IMG/VR virus record: IMGVR_UViG_3300030450_002941
Span: 1 to 33,434 of that record
Source of the DNA: a virus
Direction: 5' to 3' (one strand)
Length of the DNA: 33,434 bases
The notes under the pieces are model-generated. The model did no database searches. It was not told where the DNA came from and was given only the letters and a program-made list of their open reading frames with translations. Below are positions 1 to 9,257 of the stretch, one piece after another (position 1 is the first letter of the stretch; every line of letters starts with the position of its first letter). The translations under genes were made by a program, and so were the position numbers.

Positions 1-72
1 ATCTATGCCATACGTTTGCGCTGTTGCAAAGTTTGATATTAATAGTATTAATATTATTAGTTTTTTCACCAT
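1..72 (-). CDS. secreted or membrane protein, N-terminal fragment cut by the window edge
   Basis: An ATG at 70-72 opens a frame that runs off the left edge after 24 codons. The visible residues are M-V-K-K, then a hydrophobic run LIILILLISN, then FATAQTYGID. This is a textbook signal peptide: basic n-region, hydrophobic core, and an A-x-A-like site ahead of Gln, a common form in Bacteroidota. The start lies about 40 bases downstream of the stop of the polyvalent protein, so it is probably the next gene in the same late operon. A spanin, lysis-related or other envelope-targeted phage product would fit, but nothing beyond the signal peptide can be seen and the function is unknown. The leader is A/T-rich without a Shine-Dalgarno sequence, like the other genes here. 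Confidence 0.7.
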   Translation of the reverse strand, partial: MVKKLIILILLISNFATAQTYGID

Positions 73-83
73 ATCATATTTTG

Positions 84-94
84 TTTATAATCAC
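84..94 (-). promoter_or_regulatory. shared intergenic 11-mer GTGATTATAAA, copy 1
   Basis: On the minus strand the gap between the polyvalent protein gene and the signal-peptide gene holds GTGATTATAAA, ending 11 bases before the ATG. The same 11-mer lies in the 53-base gap before the 279-residue protein gene (10128-10138). Two identical copies in two of the few non-coding gaps suggest a control element, but no promoter consensus is certain and chance is possible in AT-rich DNA. Confidence 0.3.
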
Positions 95-113
95 TTGTAT
101 TTGTAAATGTTTA

Positions 114-3100
114 CTATCTTCTTTTAGTTGTTCTTCTTTTACTACGTGTTCTTTTCTTTGGCACTCTTTTATAACCTGAATTCTTTTGATTACTTTTTTG
201 ATTCTTTTTTACTTCTTCTTTTATTTTTAATACATCACTATCGGTAACGCCCAAATCCCAAGTATTCCACCCGAGTATTAAAGCAATCCTTTGCCAAGCG
301 GCATTATCTTCGTCCATAGATTGCTTAATATTATTTATTTTATTTATAACCCTACTCATTGGTATATTCGTTACGCCTTCAACAACACTACCGATAGACT
401 GCCATCTTGGATTGCTAATATCATACATTGACATTTCTGCAATTATTTTTTTATTAAACTTTTCAGTTTGTGTTGCTGAATATATTTTTCTAGCTTTAGA
501 ACCTATAGGTGGAGATATATTTAACATTTGTAACAATGTGTACGTTTGATCTTCGTTATAACCTTTAGTTCTTTGTTTTTGATATTCCATTATAGCATTT
601 TTAACTGTAGCTACAACCGCTCCAGATACACCTAAACCTCTTAATATAGAATCCGCCATACCATTAGCTACTCTAACTGTTCTTTTATTTTTCTTTTTAT
701 CATCCTCATCTTCATCGTCAAAAGCTAAAGCAAATAATGCTGATTGTAAAGCGTTAAACACAAAGTTTTGAACAGCGCCATAGTATACAATTCTTGATAT
801 ATTAGTTTTTAAATCACCCCTACCTTTTGCTATATCAATAACAGACTTTTTCATACGCCTAGAATATTGCATGGTAACATTTTGAAAAGCTAAAACTACT
901 CTACCCAATATACTAGCTTGTTCTTTTGATATTAAAGATGGATCCGCTGATTGCTGAACAGGTTCAGAAGAATCTACCATATCTTCAAAAGCTTTAGCTT
1001 CTGCTTGTTGTTGTGATAAACCTTGTTTTTTATATGTATTTATTCTGTTTCTATAAAACGTAGCACCACCTGCTGCAATAGCGAAACTATCTGCAATTTG
1101 CGTAGGTAAAAAACCAATTTTTAATAAATAAGCTATCATAGCTTTTGGTTTATTTTTCTTTCCCGCAACTGCGTTGGCTAAAGCAGCTTCGTTAACATCT
1201 AATTTTAAACCACCTCTTCTTTGTCTTAAGAAATCAGAATTAAATATCATTGTAAAATCTTTTATAAATCTAGGGAAGTTAGCTAATGCCATAGCCGCTT
1301 TTATAGGATTGTTATCTCCCCAGTTTATAAAGTTTGCTGTAGATAAAGTTTGTAGTAACGCTGATCTTGTATTAAAAAACATAATAGCACCAATGGAATT
1401 ACTAACCCAATTTAACCATTTATTAACTTGTCCATTTTGTCCTGTTGGTCTGTTGTTACCGTTTTCCATACGATATAACATATCTTTTAGTGCTTCAACA
1501 AATTCAGGTCCGTAAACAGCTTCTAACTTATTTAAATTTTCTTTACTAAAAACAATATCTTTATTATTTAAAAATTCTTGTAAATGTACTTTTCTAGCAA
1601 CTTTTTCAGTAACGTGATCTAAATCAGATAATATTGTTTCTGCAGCCCAATTTTCTCCAGGTTTAGTATAACCTTCAGGTTGTAAAGAAATAACACCTAG
1701 TTGATCAGCGAAATCTCTTAATTGATTATCTTCTAATACAGCTTTAATTAGTTTTTGTTTTTCTTGTGGACTAATATCTGGTGTTTCAAATCCAGATTTT
1801 TCCCATAAATAAACTCTTACAGCGGCATCGTGCGTAAAGTTTGTTCCAGGAACCACTGATCTTAATTTTGACCTTACACCTTCCTTAGATTTTAATAACG
1901 TTTTATAATTATCAGCTATATTTTGTTTAATATTATTAATTCTTTGAACACCTTTTCTATATGGTTTATATAAATTATCTTCAAAAAACTTAATTTGTTG
2001 TTCACCAAGTTTACCTTTAGCATTAGCTATAACATACATAAGACCCATAAAATCATTAGAACCAGCTGTGTTAAAAAATCTATCACCTAAATTTTTAGTT
2101 CTTTGAGCACCTTGTAATCTAGCTTGTGCTCCAGAAATTTTAGTTGTAGCATCTATACCTTCGTTGAGTTCTATTATTTTATTAAGATCATCACTTAAAC
2201 TTAATTTAGTTTGTTCTTTAGCTAATTGAACTTTAGATTTAACATCAAATTGATCTAATACATTTTGAACCGCTTGAACATTTTGTAAGGCATCGTCAGC
2301 AAAATATATATCATTATAACCTTCAGAAACTTTTTCTGTTATCCACAAAGCTTTAGCTTCCGATGTTGAATTAGCTAGTCCAGTTATATTTTGTAAAGGT
2401 ATATTTAAACCAAGTCCTTTTAAAAACTCATGTATTGCTAATTGAGATTCTGGTGGACGAGCTGTTAATATAAATTGATTTTTAGTTCCAAACTTTTTTG
2501 CTCTTTCTAAAGCTTTTTTAAAGAAAGGACCTTCTCTACCTTGAACAACTTTATTAAATTCAGAAAAATCAAACACATAACCCTTAGCAGCTAACTCAAC
2601 ATAATCTCTAGCATATTGCTCAGCGTTTAATTTACCTTTTTTACCATCTGGAGTTGTATATAATATCTTAGAGTTTGTTCTAGCTAACGTGTCATCGAAA
2701 TCCCATATACTTATACCTTTTTTATCAGTAATAGAAAGACTTACTTTTTCAGCTTTTAAAGCTATATTGTGATTGTTAACATCTTCTTGTGTTATTGATA
2801 ATGAGGCAACACCTTCTCTAGCTATAACTTTTGTCATTGGATCACCACTTATATCAATAGCATTTTTCATTTTTCCTTTAGGTAAAAATTTAATTCTATA
2901 TCTACCCTCTGTAGTTACCTTACCACCAACTTTATCCATTATATCAGTAATATAATTTGGAGCCCAAAGTGTTTCGTGATCAGAGAATATAGCTTCAGCT
3001 TGGGCTATTGTTTTTATATCACTAGTTATTATAGTATTCATCAACTCAGCCATAGTTAAAGCATTAGGTCCCATGTGCTCATTTTTATAGTTTAAATCGT

Positions 3101-6100
3101 GGATAGTAGCTAATTCTAACGCTATTATATGATCTTGATCTGTTAAATATTTTGGATTACCATTTTTATCAACAGCGTTTCTTTTATATTTAGGATCTTT
3201 TTTGTTAGCATTATATCTTTCCTTATACTCTATACAATCTTTCCAACTATCTCTATACTCTTGTTTAGCTTCGTTTCTAACTCGTAACAAAGCATTTTCT
3301 TCACTTATATTTTCATTATTAACTAAATCTTTTACAGCTTTTGTATTTTTAGTAATAGCTCTAGGAGACATCATACCTACAATTTTACCTTTTCCTTCAG
3401 CGAGATATAAACCTTTAATAGTACTAAATGCTCTAAAACCTTCTATAATATTTGTTTGTAGTTGACCCATTACATAAAGATACTTACTGTCTATAACTTT
3501 AGCTTTATGCAACACATTTAGTTTAAGCGCTAAGTATTTTAATAAAGCCATATTAGCTTTATTAATGTTTAACATATCGTTGTACGCGGCACCAAGTTTT
3601 TGCTTTCTTTCTTGCACGCTAATATCAGCTGCTAAAATACCATTCCAAACAACATCTTTAAACCAAGACTTTGTTTTAACTTGTTTACGTAAACTATCTT
3701 TGTGAACTATAAACTCGTTATAAGCTTTTCTAGTTTCTTCTGTAGAATATTTAGCTCCTTCTATCTCTTGGTATTTGTTTTTAGCTACTTTTTGTTTCTT
3801 CTGATCAGCGGTTAACGGTTGCACTCCTCTTCCTTGATCTTTATAACCCATCCAATCAAATCCAGCTGCTTCAAATATTACGCCAGGTATATATTCTTGT
3901 ACTTTGTTTATGCTTTCTTCGTAATTTTTTTGTAAATCTGTGTTTGGTCCTGTTTTTTCTGAAGACCATTGTAATTGTTTTTCAGCTATTGGTTTTGATA
4001 ATTCTTTCGGAATACCCAATCTTTCCATTTCTTTAATAAATCCTTTTGCACCATCAACAGCTTCTGGATTTTCGTATACTAATCTATCTACAATTTTAAC
4101 GAGTTGAGGATGGTATTCTTTTGCATAATTTAACTCTTTAGATTTTTCATAAGCTTCTATACCTTTTTCGTTAGCTATGTTTGCTAGTTCTTCTATAATA
4201 TTAATACTTTTTTCTACACTTAAAGATAAGCTAACTTGATCTTGCTTTGCTAATTCACCTCTTTGTTTATCAAACTCTTGTAATATGTTTTCCAAACTAG
4301 CTTTAAATACAGCGTCTGGATTATTAGAGTTTTCTATAGTAAGATCATTAGCAACTTTTGTTATAAGTCCTTTGGTTAAAACTTGAGCTAAACTTCTTTT
4401 TCTTTCAATTAATCTACCAGCTGGACCAACAGTAAAATAAGCACCAAATTGAGCTCTAGGTATTGGTTTTATTATAAATATATCATTACCTTGTGGTGTT
4501 GCGTCTCTTTTACCTGTGTTTATTATTTTAAAAAGCTTACCATATCTCTTTTTTATTTCAGATGTTGGTATAGATTTTTGTATAAAATCAAAATGAGTAT
4601 CATGGAAAACTTTATATTGTTCACTAACTCCAGTAACTTTAGATACTTTACCCATCATATCCATTACTTTTTTGTTGATACCACCTTTTATAAGTTGTTT
4701 TATAACATTGTTTACATTAGCTGGATTTAATTCTATAACTTGAAGTATATCTTCTTTTAAATCTTGTATAAACTGTTCTTTACTTTCAATAGTTATGTCA
4801 GCTAGTTTTTCTAATTCTCTTTGTCTTTCTACTTTTGGTAAAGGTTTGTCTTTCTTATCGACAGTCATATCAGCTGTTTGTGTAGCTATTTTTTTAGAAA
4901 CTTTTTTACTTATAGTTTCTTCAGCTGTAGATTTTACAAAAGCTTCTGGTAAAAAGTATTTAAATACTTCTTTTGCTCTTTCTTTTAAAAATTGATTAAG
5001 ATAAGCGGCAACGTTTTCATACTTGTGTTTTTCTTTTCTAAAGTCTTGAACTAATCCTAAAGCAGTTCTATGTTTAGATTCAGCTTTTTGTGTAGGGATT
5101 TTATCATATAAAAGCATCGACACTATATCTTCTCTTTTGCTTTCTAAAATATTTTTTTGGTCTTCAGTTAGGTCTGCTGTCTCTATATATCTATTAAGTA
5201 TAGAGTTAGCTTGACCTTCGTACATCATAGCTATTTCAAATCCAGCTGTTGATTTATCTTCCGATGCATCAGCTTTATATGCTTCATTTACTTTATCAAC
5301 TAAATCAGATAAAGATTCTTCAGCTGTATCTTGAGGTGTAAACACTTTATTTTGCTCTGTAATAGATAACGCTGATCCTTCCATATCTATTTTACCAGCA
5401 AAATCAGATACACCAGCAACTAGATTACCTTTTCTAGCATTTTTACTATATTCTTTAATAAAGTTAAAAGCTTGTTTACCGTCATTAAATTTTATTTTCT
5501 TGAAACCCATAGCTCGTAGCATAGGTGTTATTAAATCAATTATCTTATCAAAAAGAGTTTCATTGTATTTAATTTCTCCTTTTACTATAGCATCTGAAAA
5601 AGCTGTAAACCATTCATCAGTTGTTTCAAGATCAATTTTATCTCCTAATTTTTTCTTATAAAAGTTCATTCTATCTTCAATAGCTTTATAAGCTTTTGAA
5701 TCAAGATTATTTTTTAATGTGTCTTTAAAACTAGTTACTAATTCTTTTCTCGCGCTAGGATCAAGACCTTTTAAATGTTTATTTAAAACAGCATGTAGTA
5801 CTTCGTGCGAACCAACACTAATAGCACCTGTTAACGCGGCTCTTTCTTTGTTTATTAAAACAACACTTTTACCATCATTACCTTTAACTATTAGTCCATC
5901 AGACATTAGTATCTGATCATCAGTTTTATCTTCTTGAGAAGCGTTTAATGCACCAACTACTTCTTTATATTTTTCAAGAAAAGATTTAGCAGTTTCTCCA
6001 GCATCAACATATTCCATACCTAATGCTCCAGCTGCTTTTTCAGCAAATTCAATTGTGCCTTTTAATCTTTTTTTACCAACAGCTAGAGCAACTCTTTTAG

Positions 6101-7550
6101 CAGCGCTATCTTCCTCTTGTAAAAGTAATTCTGTAGATTTAGCACCTTCATATTTATTAACAATACTTTCTATTTCGTTTTCAATACTTTCTAAAGTTTC
6201 TTTTGCTTTTGGAACTTTTTGACTACCTTCTTTTTTAACATCAACTTGGGCTTTTGTTCTTTGTATTTCAAGGTCAATTAACTTTTCTCTATCATTTTGA
6301 TCTGTTACTCTATGATCAATTTGAGAATCAATTATAGCTTTATTTTGTCTTTCGTAAACCTCAGCAGCAAAAACATCATCATTTTCAATAGTAATATCAG
6401 CCATAGCTATAGTTATATCATCCATAGCTTCTATTTCTTTTTTAAACTTTTCTTCGCCAAGAGTTTCTGTACCTATTTTATATTTACGTTTTTCAAATAT
6501 TTTAGGTAATGATGTTGCTACCGCTCCTGGAGTTTGAGCAAACGCCTCCATTATTATTTCCGATGCATCGTATTCTTGATCAGCTGCTCTTTGTCCAAAA
6601 AATTCACCAACACCACCAAACGCTCCTTCAGTACCTATACCTGTTCCTGCCGCTATCACTCCTCTAGTTCCAGCTCTTAAACTTGTTTTTGCTAATGCTT
6701 TAACTGTTTTTGTTGTAACCGCACCAGCTAAACCACCAGATAACATATCTATAGCGCCTATAGTTAAACCTCTTCTTAGTGCTCTATTTTTTACTTTTTG
6801 GTAATTATCTCCTTCTTCTAACCATTGTTTAATAGATTCTTTATTCCACTCTTTACCATCTTTTTCCATTTCTTCTTTTAACAACTCAGCAAAGGTTAAA
6901 CCATGCTCCATAGCAGTTGATAAACCACCTAAAGAACCAGCTATAGCACCGGTACCAGCACCTATTAAATTACCAATACCAGGAGCTATAGAACCTAAAG
7001 TACCAAAAGTTAAAGCTCCAATTCCAGCCCCAGCACCAACATAACCTAAAGCATCTCCAGTTTTACCTTCTAAAACATCTGCACCAGAATCTACCAAAGC
7101 ACCAGCCATCATAGACATTGATTGTGTTGCTATTTGTGACGCTAATATAGGATCTTCAAAAACTAAAGCTCTTAATGCAGCAAAAAATCCACCACCATCT
7201 TCTTCTACTTTCTTTTGAAATCTTTTCATTCTCTCTCCTTGTGGTAAATTATTTAATTTATCACCAGCAACAATCATAGCTTCAATATCATCAAGAGATG
7301 TACTGCCTTTAAATACTTCTAGATTTTCTTCATTAGTTCTACCAGTTTCCCAACCCGTAGTTATAGCATCAATATACTCACCACCTATTTTCCATATAGA
7401 ACCTAATGGATCATCAAGTTCAAAAGAAGGACTTGTGTAGGTCTCTTCTTCTTCTTTTTTAATAGCATTAGGAAATTTTTCTAAAAACTCTTCTAACCTA
7501 CTTTGACCTACAGAATATTCTTGACCATCAACTATATAAATTTCATTCAT
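114..7550 (-). CDS. giant polyvalent internal virion (ejection) protein with zincin and HAD domains
   Basis: A 2478-residue protein, last of three probable ejection proteins. The N-terminus (IYIVDGQEYSV, then FLEKFPNA) resembles a start I associate with large marine-phage virion proteins. Residues about 130-350 are Gly/Ala-rich and hydrophobic, as in membrane-active ejection proteins. HEVLH at 582-586 with a candidate third ligand E646 marks a zincin-like metallopeptidase. Residues about 1612-1780 form a HAD phosphohydrolase: DFDDT at 1617-1621, T1696 in ILTAR, K1733, and D1752/D1753. SLS-type peptides occur at 727-731, 1107-1111, 1583-1587, 1604-1608 and 1783-1787. The region after about 1790 resembles the long helical 'large polyvalent protein-associated' domains, and the last 20 residues are mostly Lys/Arg. 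Its neighbour upstream ends 6 bases before the ATG. Virion location and delivery into the host are inferred from gene position and family. The stop is TAG, unlike the TAA I see at the other stops I checked. Confidence 0.85.
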   Translation of the reverse strand: MNEIYIVDGQEYSVGQSRLEEFLEKFPNAIKKEEEETYTSPSFELDDPLGSIWKIGGEYIDAITTGWETGRTNEENLEVFKGSTSLDDIEAMIVAGDKLNNLPQGERMKRFQKKVEEDGGGFFAALRALVFEDPILASQIATQSMSMMAGALVDSGADVLEGKTGDALGYVGAGAGIGALTFGTLGSIAPGIGNLIGAGTGAIAGSLGGLSTAMEHGLTFAELLKEEMEKDGKEWNKESIKQWLEEGDNYQKVKNRALRRGLTIGAIDMLSGGLAGAVTTKTVKALAKTSLRAGTRGVIAAGTGIGTEGAFGGVGEFFGQRAADQEYDASEIIMEAFAQTPGAVATSLPKIFEKRKYKIGTETLGEEKFKKEIEAMDDITIAMADITIENDDVFAAEVYERQNKAIIDSQIDHRVTDQNDREKLIDLEIQRTKAQVDVKKEGSQKVPKAKETLESIENEIESIVNKYEGAKSTELLLQEEDSAAKRVALAVGKKRLKGTIEFAEKAAGALGMEYVDAGETAKSFLEKYKEVVGALNASQEDKTDDQILMSDGLIVKGNDGKSVVLINKERAALTGAISVGSHEVLHAVLNKHLKGLDPSARKELVTSFKDTLKNNLDSKAYKAIEDRMNFYKKKLGDKIDLETTDEWFTAFSDAIVKGEIKYNETLFDKIIDLITPMLRAMGFKKIKFNDGKQAFNFIKEYSKNARKGNLVAGVSDFAGKIDMEGSALSITEQNKVFTPQDTAEESLSDLVDKVNEAYKADASEDKSTAGFEIAMMYEGQANSILNRYIETADLTEDQKNILESKREDIVSMLLYDKIPTQKAESKHRTALGLVQDFRKEKHKYENVAAYLNQFLKERAKEVFKYFLPEAFVKSTAEETISKKVSKKIATQTADMTVDKKDKPLPKVERQRELEKLADITIESKEQFIQDLKEDILQVIELNPANVNNVIKQLIKGGINKKVMDMMGKVSKVTGVSEQYKVFHDTHFDFIQKSIPTSEIKKRYGKLFKIINTGKRDATPQGNDIFIIKPIPRAQFGAYFTVGPAGRLIERKRSLAQVLTKGLITKVANDLTIENSNNPDAVFKASLENILQEFDKQRGELAKQDQVSLSLSVEKSINIIEELANIANEKGIEAYEKSKELNYAKEYHPQLVKIVDRLVYENPEAVDGAKGFIKEMERLGIPKELSKPIAEKQLQWSSEKTGPNTDLQKNYEESINKVQEYIPGVIFEAAGFDWMGYKDQGRGVQPLTADQKKQKVAKNKYQEIEGAKYSTEETRKAYNEFIVHKDSLRKQVKTKSWFKDVVWNGILAADISVQERKQKLGAAYNDMLNINKANMALLKYLALKLNVLHKAKVIDSKYLYVMGQLQTNIIEGFRAFSTIKGLYLAEGKGKIVGMMSPRAITKNTKAVKDLVNNENISEENALLRVRNEAKQEYRDSWKDCIEYKERYNANKKDPKYKRNAVDKNGNPKYLTDQDHIIALELATIHDLNYKNEHMGPNALTMAELMNTIITSDIKTIAQAEAIFSDHETLWAPNYITDIMDKVGGKVTTEGRYRIKFLPKGKMKNAIDISGDPMTKVIAREGVASLSITQEDVNNHNIALKAEKVSLSITDKKGISIWDFDDTLARTNSKILYTTPDGKKGKLNAEQYARDYVELAAKGYVFDFSEFNKVVQGREGPFFKKALERAKKFGTKNQFILTARPPESQLAIHEFLKGLGLNIPLQNITGLANSTSEAKALWITEKVSEGYNDIYFADDALQNVQAVQNVLDQFDVKSKVQLAKEQTKLSLSDDLNKIIELNEGIDATTKISGAQARLQGAQRTKNLGDRFFNTAGSNDFMGLMYVIANAKGKLGEQQIKFFEDNLYKPYRKGVQRINNIKQNIADNYKTLLKSKEGVRSKLRSVVPGTNFTHDAAVRVYLWEKSGFETPDISPQEKQKLIKAVLEDNQLRDFADQLGVISLQPEGYTKPGENWAAETILSDLDHVTEKVARKVHLQEFLNNKDIVFSKENLNKLEAVYGPEFVEALKDMLYRMENGNNRPTGQNGQVNKWLNWVSNSIGAIMFFNTRSALLQTLSTANFINWGDNNPIKAAMALANFPRFIKDFTMIFNSDFLRQRRGGLKLDVNEAALANAVAGKKNKPKAMIAYLLKIGFLPTQIADSFAIAAGGATFYRNRINTYKKQGLSQQQAEAKAFEDMVDSSEPVQQSADPSLISKEQASILGRVVLAFQNVTMQYSRRMKKSVIDIAKGRGDLKTNISRIVYYGAVQNFVFNALQSALFALAFDDEDEDDKKKNKRTVRVANGMADSILRGLGVSGAVVATVKNAIMEYQKQRTKGYNEDQTYTLLQMLNISPPIGSKARKIYSATQTEKFNKKIIAEMSMYDISNPRWQSIGSVVEGVTNIPMSRVINKINNIKQSMDEDNAAWQRIALILGWNTWDLGVTDSDVLKIKEEVKKNQKSNQKNSGYKRVPKKRTRSKRRTTKRR
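2200..2718 (-). other. HAD-like phosphatase domain inside the polyvalent protein
   Basis: Residues about 1612-1784 hold all four HAD motifs in order. Motif I is D1617-x-D1619-x-T1621 after a hydrophobic strand (ISIW). Motif II is T1696 after a strand (FIL). The motif III lysine is probably K1733, and motif IV is D1752-D1753 after IYFA. SLSIT precedes the domain and LSLSD follows it directly. The substrate cannot be told; nucleotide or nucleic-acid phosphatases of this superfamily are known from phages. Confidence 0.8.
5613..5807 (-). other. zincin-like metallopeptidase site (HEVLH + Glu)
   Basis: Residues 582-586 read HEVLH within ISVGSHEVLHAVL, a helix context typical of the HExxH zinc motif. 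E646, in DEWFTAF about 60 residues on, is a plausible gluzincin third ligand. This is a motif call; the fold is not shown directly. Confidence 0.6.
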
Positions 7551-7556
7551 ATTTTA

Positions 7557-9248
7557 TTATTCTTCAAAATCAGTATTAATTTTACTATCTTTTTTTAACT
7601 TTATATTATTATCTTTCAAGAAGTTATTCCACATTATAGAATTAACTTTGGCTTCGTCTTCATGTTTTGATCTTGATTTTATTACTAAATTTTTCTTTGA
7701 GTCTTTTTTATTAACTATATTTACTTGAGATGTTAAATTATGAGCTGGCGTTGCGGTCACAACCCACTCATCACCAAAATCAAAGTTCTTATTTGCCCAT
7801 GTTGCAAATTCAGTTTTACTTTGTCCTTCTCCACTTGTCCAAAAATCAGAATATGTAAACGTTCGAGGTGCTTTTGGAGTACTTTCTTCTTTAATTTGTT
7901 TTCTAGTTTTATACGTATTTTCATTATCACCTGTTACGATTAAACCTTCCTCTTGAAGTACTTGAAACTGTGTATAAGCGTCATTATTCGGGTCTTTTAA
8001 CCACTCTTCTGTATTCTCTTTCCAAGACATGTCATTTGCGCCGTCTGTATAGAAAAATTTATTATGTTCATCACTCCAATGGTAATACCCTTGGTGATCC
8101 CAAGCATAAAAACTTTGTTTGTTATCAACATTATATCTTGCTGTTTCTAATTCCTTTGGTCTTCTCCAGTTACCCCGTACGTGTCTTGAGTTAGCGTAAA
8201 TGTCTGATGCGTCTTCATCAACTTCTGCATATGGACCTAACTTATGTTTTCTATCATACCTATCATTTTTATCCTTCCAATATTTTTCGTGAGAATTTTT
8301 TACAGCATTAGTAAGTTGTTCAGCATAAATACTTCTGGAAGCTTCTAAATTATACAATGGATTATCTGTATTTATAATAGCGTCAATAAAAGCGGCTTTT
8401 TCACCTGGATCTAACACGGCATCTTTGTTTCCAATTGTTTTCATGAAATCTTCACCAGCTATAGCTGCTAAAATTTCGTTATCTAAACTTTTAGAACCTC
8501 CTAACATATCTCCTAAACTCTTTCCTAAAACACCATCAGCCATTGCTGCTCCAAATTCTTCTGGATTTGTTGGCATGCTTCGCATAAATGCTGCGTGAAC
8601 ATCTTCGTATTGAAAAGTTTCAATATCCATCCATTGACTTTTAATTTCTGAATATGCTACATCTACTGTAAAGTTTTTAGGTTGAAAAAGATTTTCATAT
8701 TCAGCTTCTGTAACTTCTATATTTTCACCAGTTTCTAACTTTATATTAAACACTACTTCGCCCTCTTTATTTTCACCTAATGTATAATCTTTGTTTATTA
8801 TTTTCCCAACAATATCCCGATCTCCAGTACTCATGTTATTAGAAAATTCTCCATTTTTATATGCTTCTGAATAATCTAAATTCCATTGGCTGTGGTTTTT
8901 TACAAATGTACTCCAGTTTTGCATTTGCATCATAGCGTCCATTTTCATTTTCTCTCCTTCAGTACCACCTGTTCTAACGCCCTGCCAATACATATTTTTC
9001 CAACCGTTTACTTTATCTGTTGTATAATTATAAAATTCATCACCCAAAGCACCAGCTGTCATAATAGCATCACTAGTAGCTGCTTCTAAAGTAGCTTCTA
9101 CAGCTTTTTTTATAGCTAAACCTTTTTCAAAAATTTCTTCCCCTTTTTTAATTACAGGGTCTAAACCTTCTAAACTTATAGGTTTTAAGCTTTCAGCGAC
9201 TTTACCCGCACCTCGTATTAAAGATTGATCTGCTGTATATTTTGCCAT
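7557..9248 (-). CDS. internal virion / ejection protein (middle of three)
   Basis: A 563-residue protein that I do not recognise by motif. It is acidic to neutral and rich in Lys, Glu, Asn and aromatic residues (Trp, Tyr). The first 70 residues are Ala/Glu/Lys-rich and look helical, and there is no signal peptide or membrane segment. Residues about 340-400 are rich in His, Tyr and Trp (for example AWDHQGYYHWSDEHNKFFY). It lies between the 279- and 2478-residue proteins with gaps of 9 and 6 bases, so the three are very likely co-translated. The small-medium-giant order recalls T7 gp14-gp15-gp16, where the middle protein joins the ejection channel; that role is inferred from position and size only. 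The start at 9248 is preceded by an A/T leader without a Shine-Dalgarno sequence. Confidence 0.65.
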   Translation of the reverse strand: MAKYTADQSLIRGAGKVAESLKPISLEGLDPVIKKGEEIFEKGLAIKKAVEATLEAATSDAIMTAGALGDEFYNYTTDKVNGWKNMYWQGVRTGGTEGEKMKMDAMMQMQNWSTFVKNHSQWNLDYSEAYKNGEFSNNMSTGDRDIVGKIINKDYTLGENKEGEVVFNIKLETGENIEVTEAEYENLFQPKNFTVDVAYSEIKSQWMDIETFQYEDVHAAFMRSMPTNPEEFGAAMADGVLGKSLGDMLGGSKSLDNEILAAIAGEDFMKTIGNKDAVLDPGEKAAFIDAIINTDNPLYNLEASRSIYAEQLTNAVKNSHEKYWKDKNDRYDRKHKLGPYAEVDEDASDIYANSRHVRGNWRRPKELETARYNVDNKQSFYAWDHQGYYHWSDEHNKFFYTDGANDMSWKENTEEWLKDPNNDAYTQFQVLQEEGLIVTGDNENTYKTRKQIKEESTPKAPRTFTYSDFWTSGEGQSKTEFATWANKNFDFGDEWVVTATPAHNLTSQVNIVNKKDSKKNLVIKSRSKHEDEAKVNSIMWNNFLKDNNIKLKKDSKINTDFEE

Positions 9249-9257
9249 AATTATTTA

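Noticed and set aside
114-116. TAG stop of the polyvalent gene as a sign of stop-codon reassignment, known in some crAss-like phages
   Set aside because: A signal-peptide start follows within about 40 bases in a different unit, the protein end is a natural basic tail, and all other frames are intact with the standard code. Nothing here requires recoding.
1174-6509. Several plus-strand open frames of 60-113 codons opposite the polyvalent protein gene
   Set aside because: They lie wholly inside a long, well-supported minus-strand gene, have low-complexity Leu/Ser/Phe-rich products typical of antisense shadows, and show no conserved motif.
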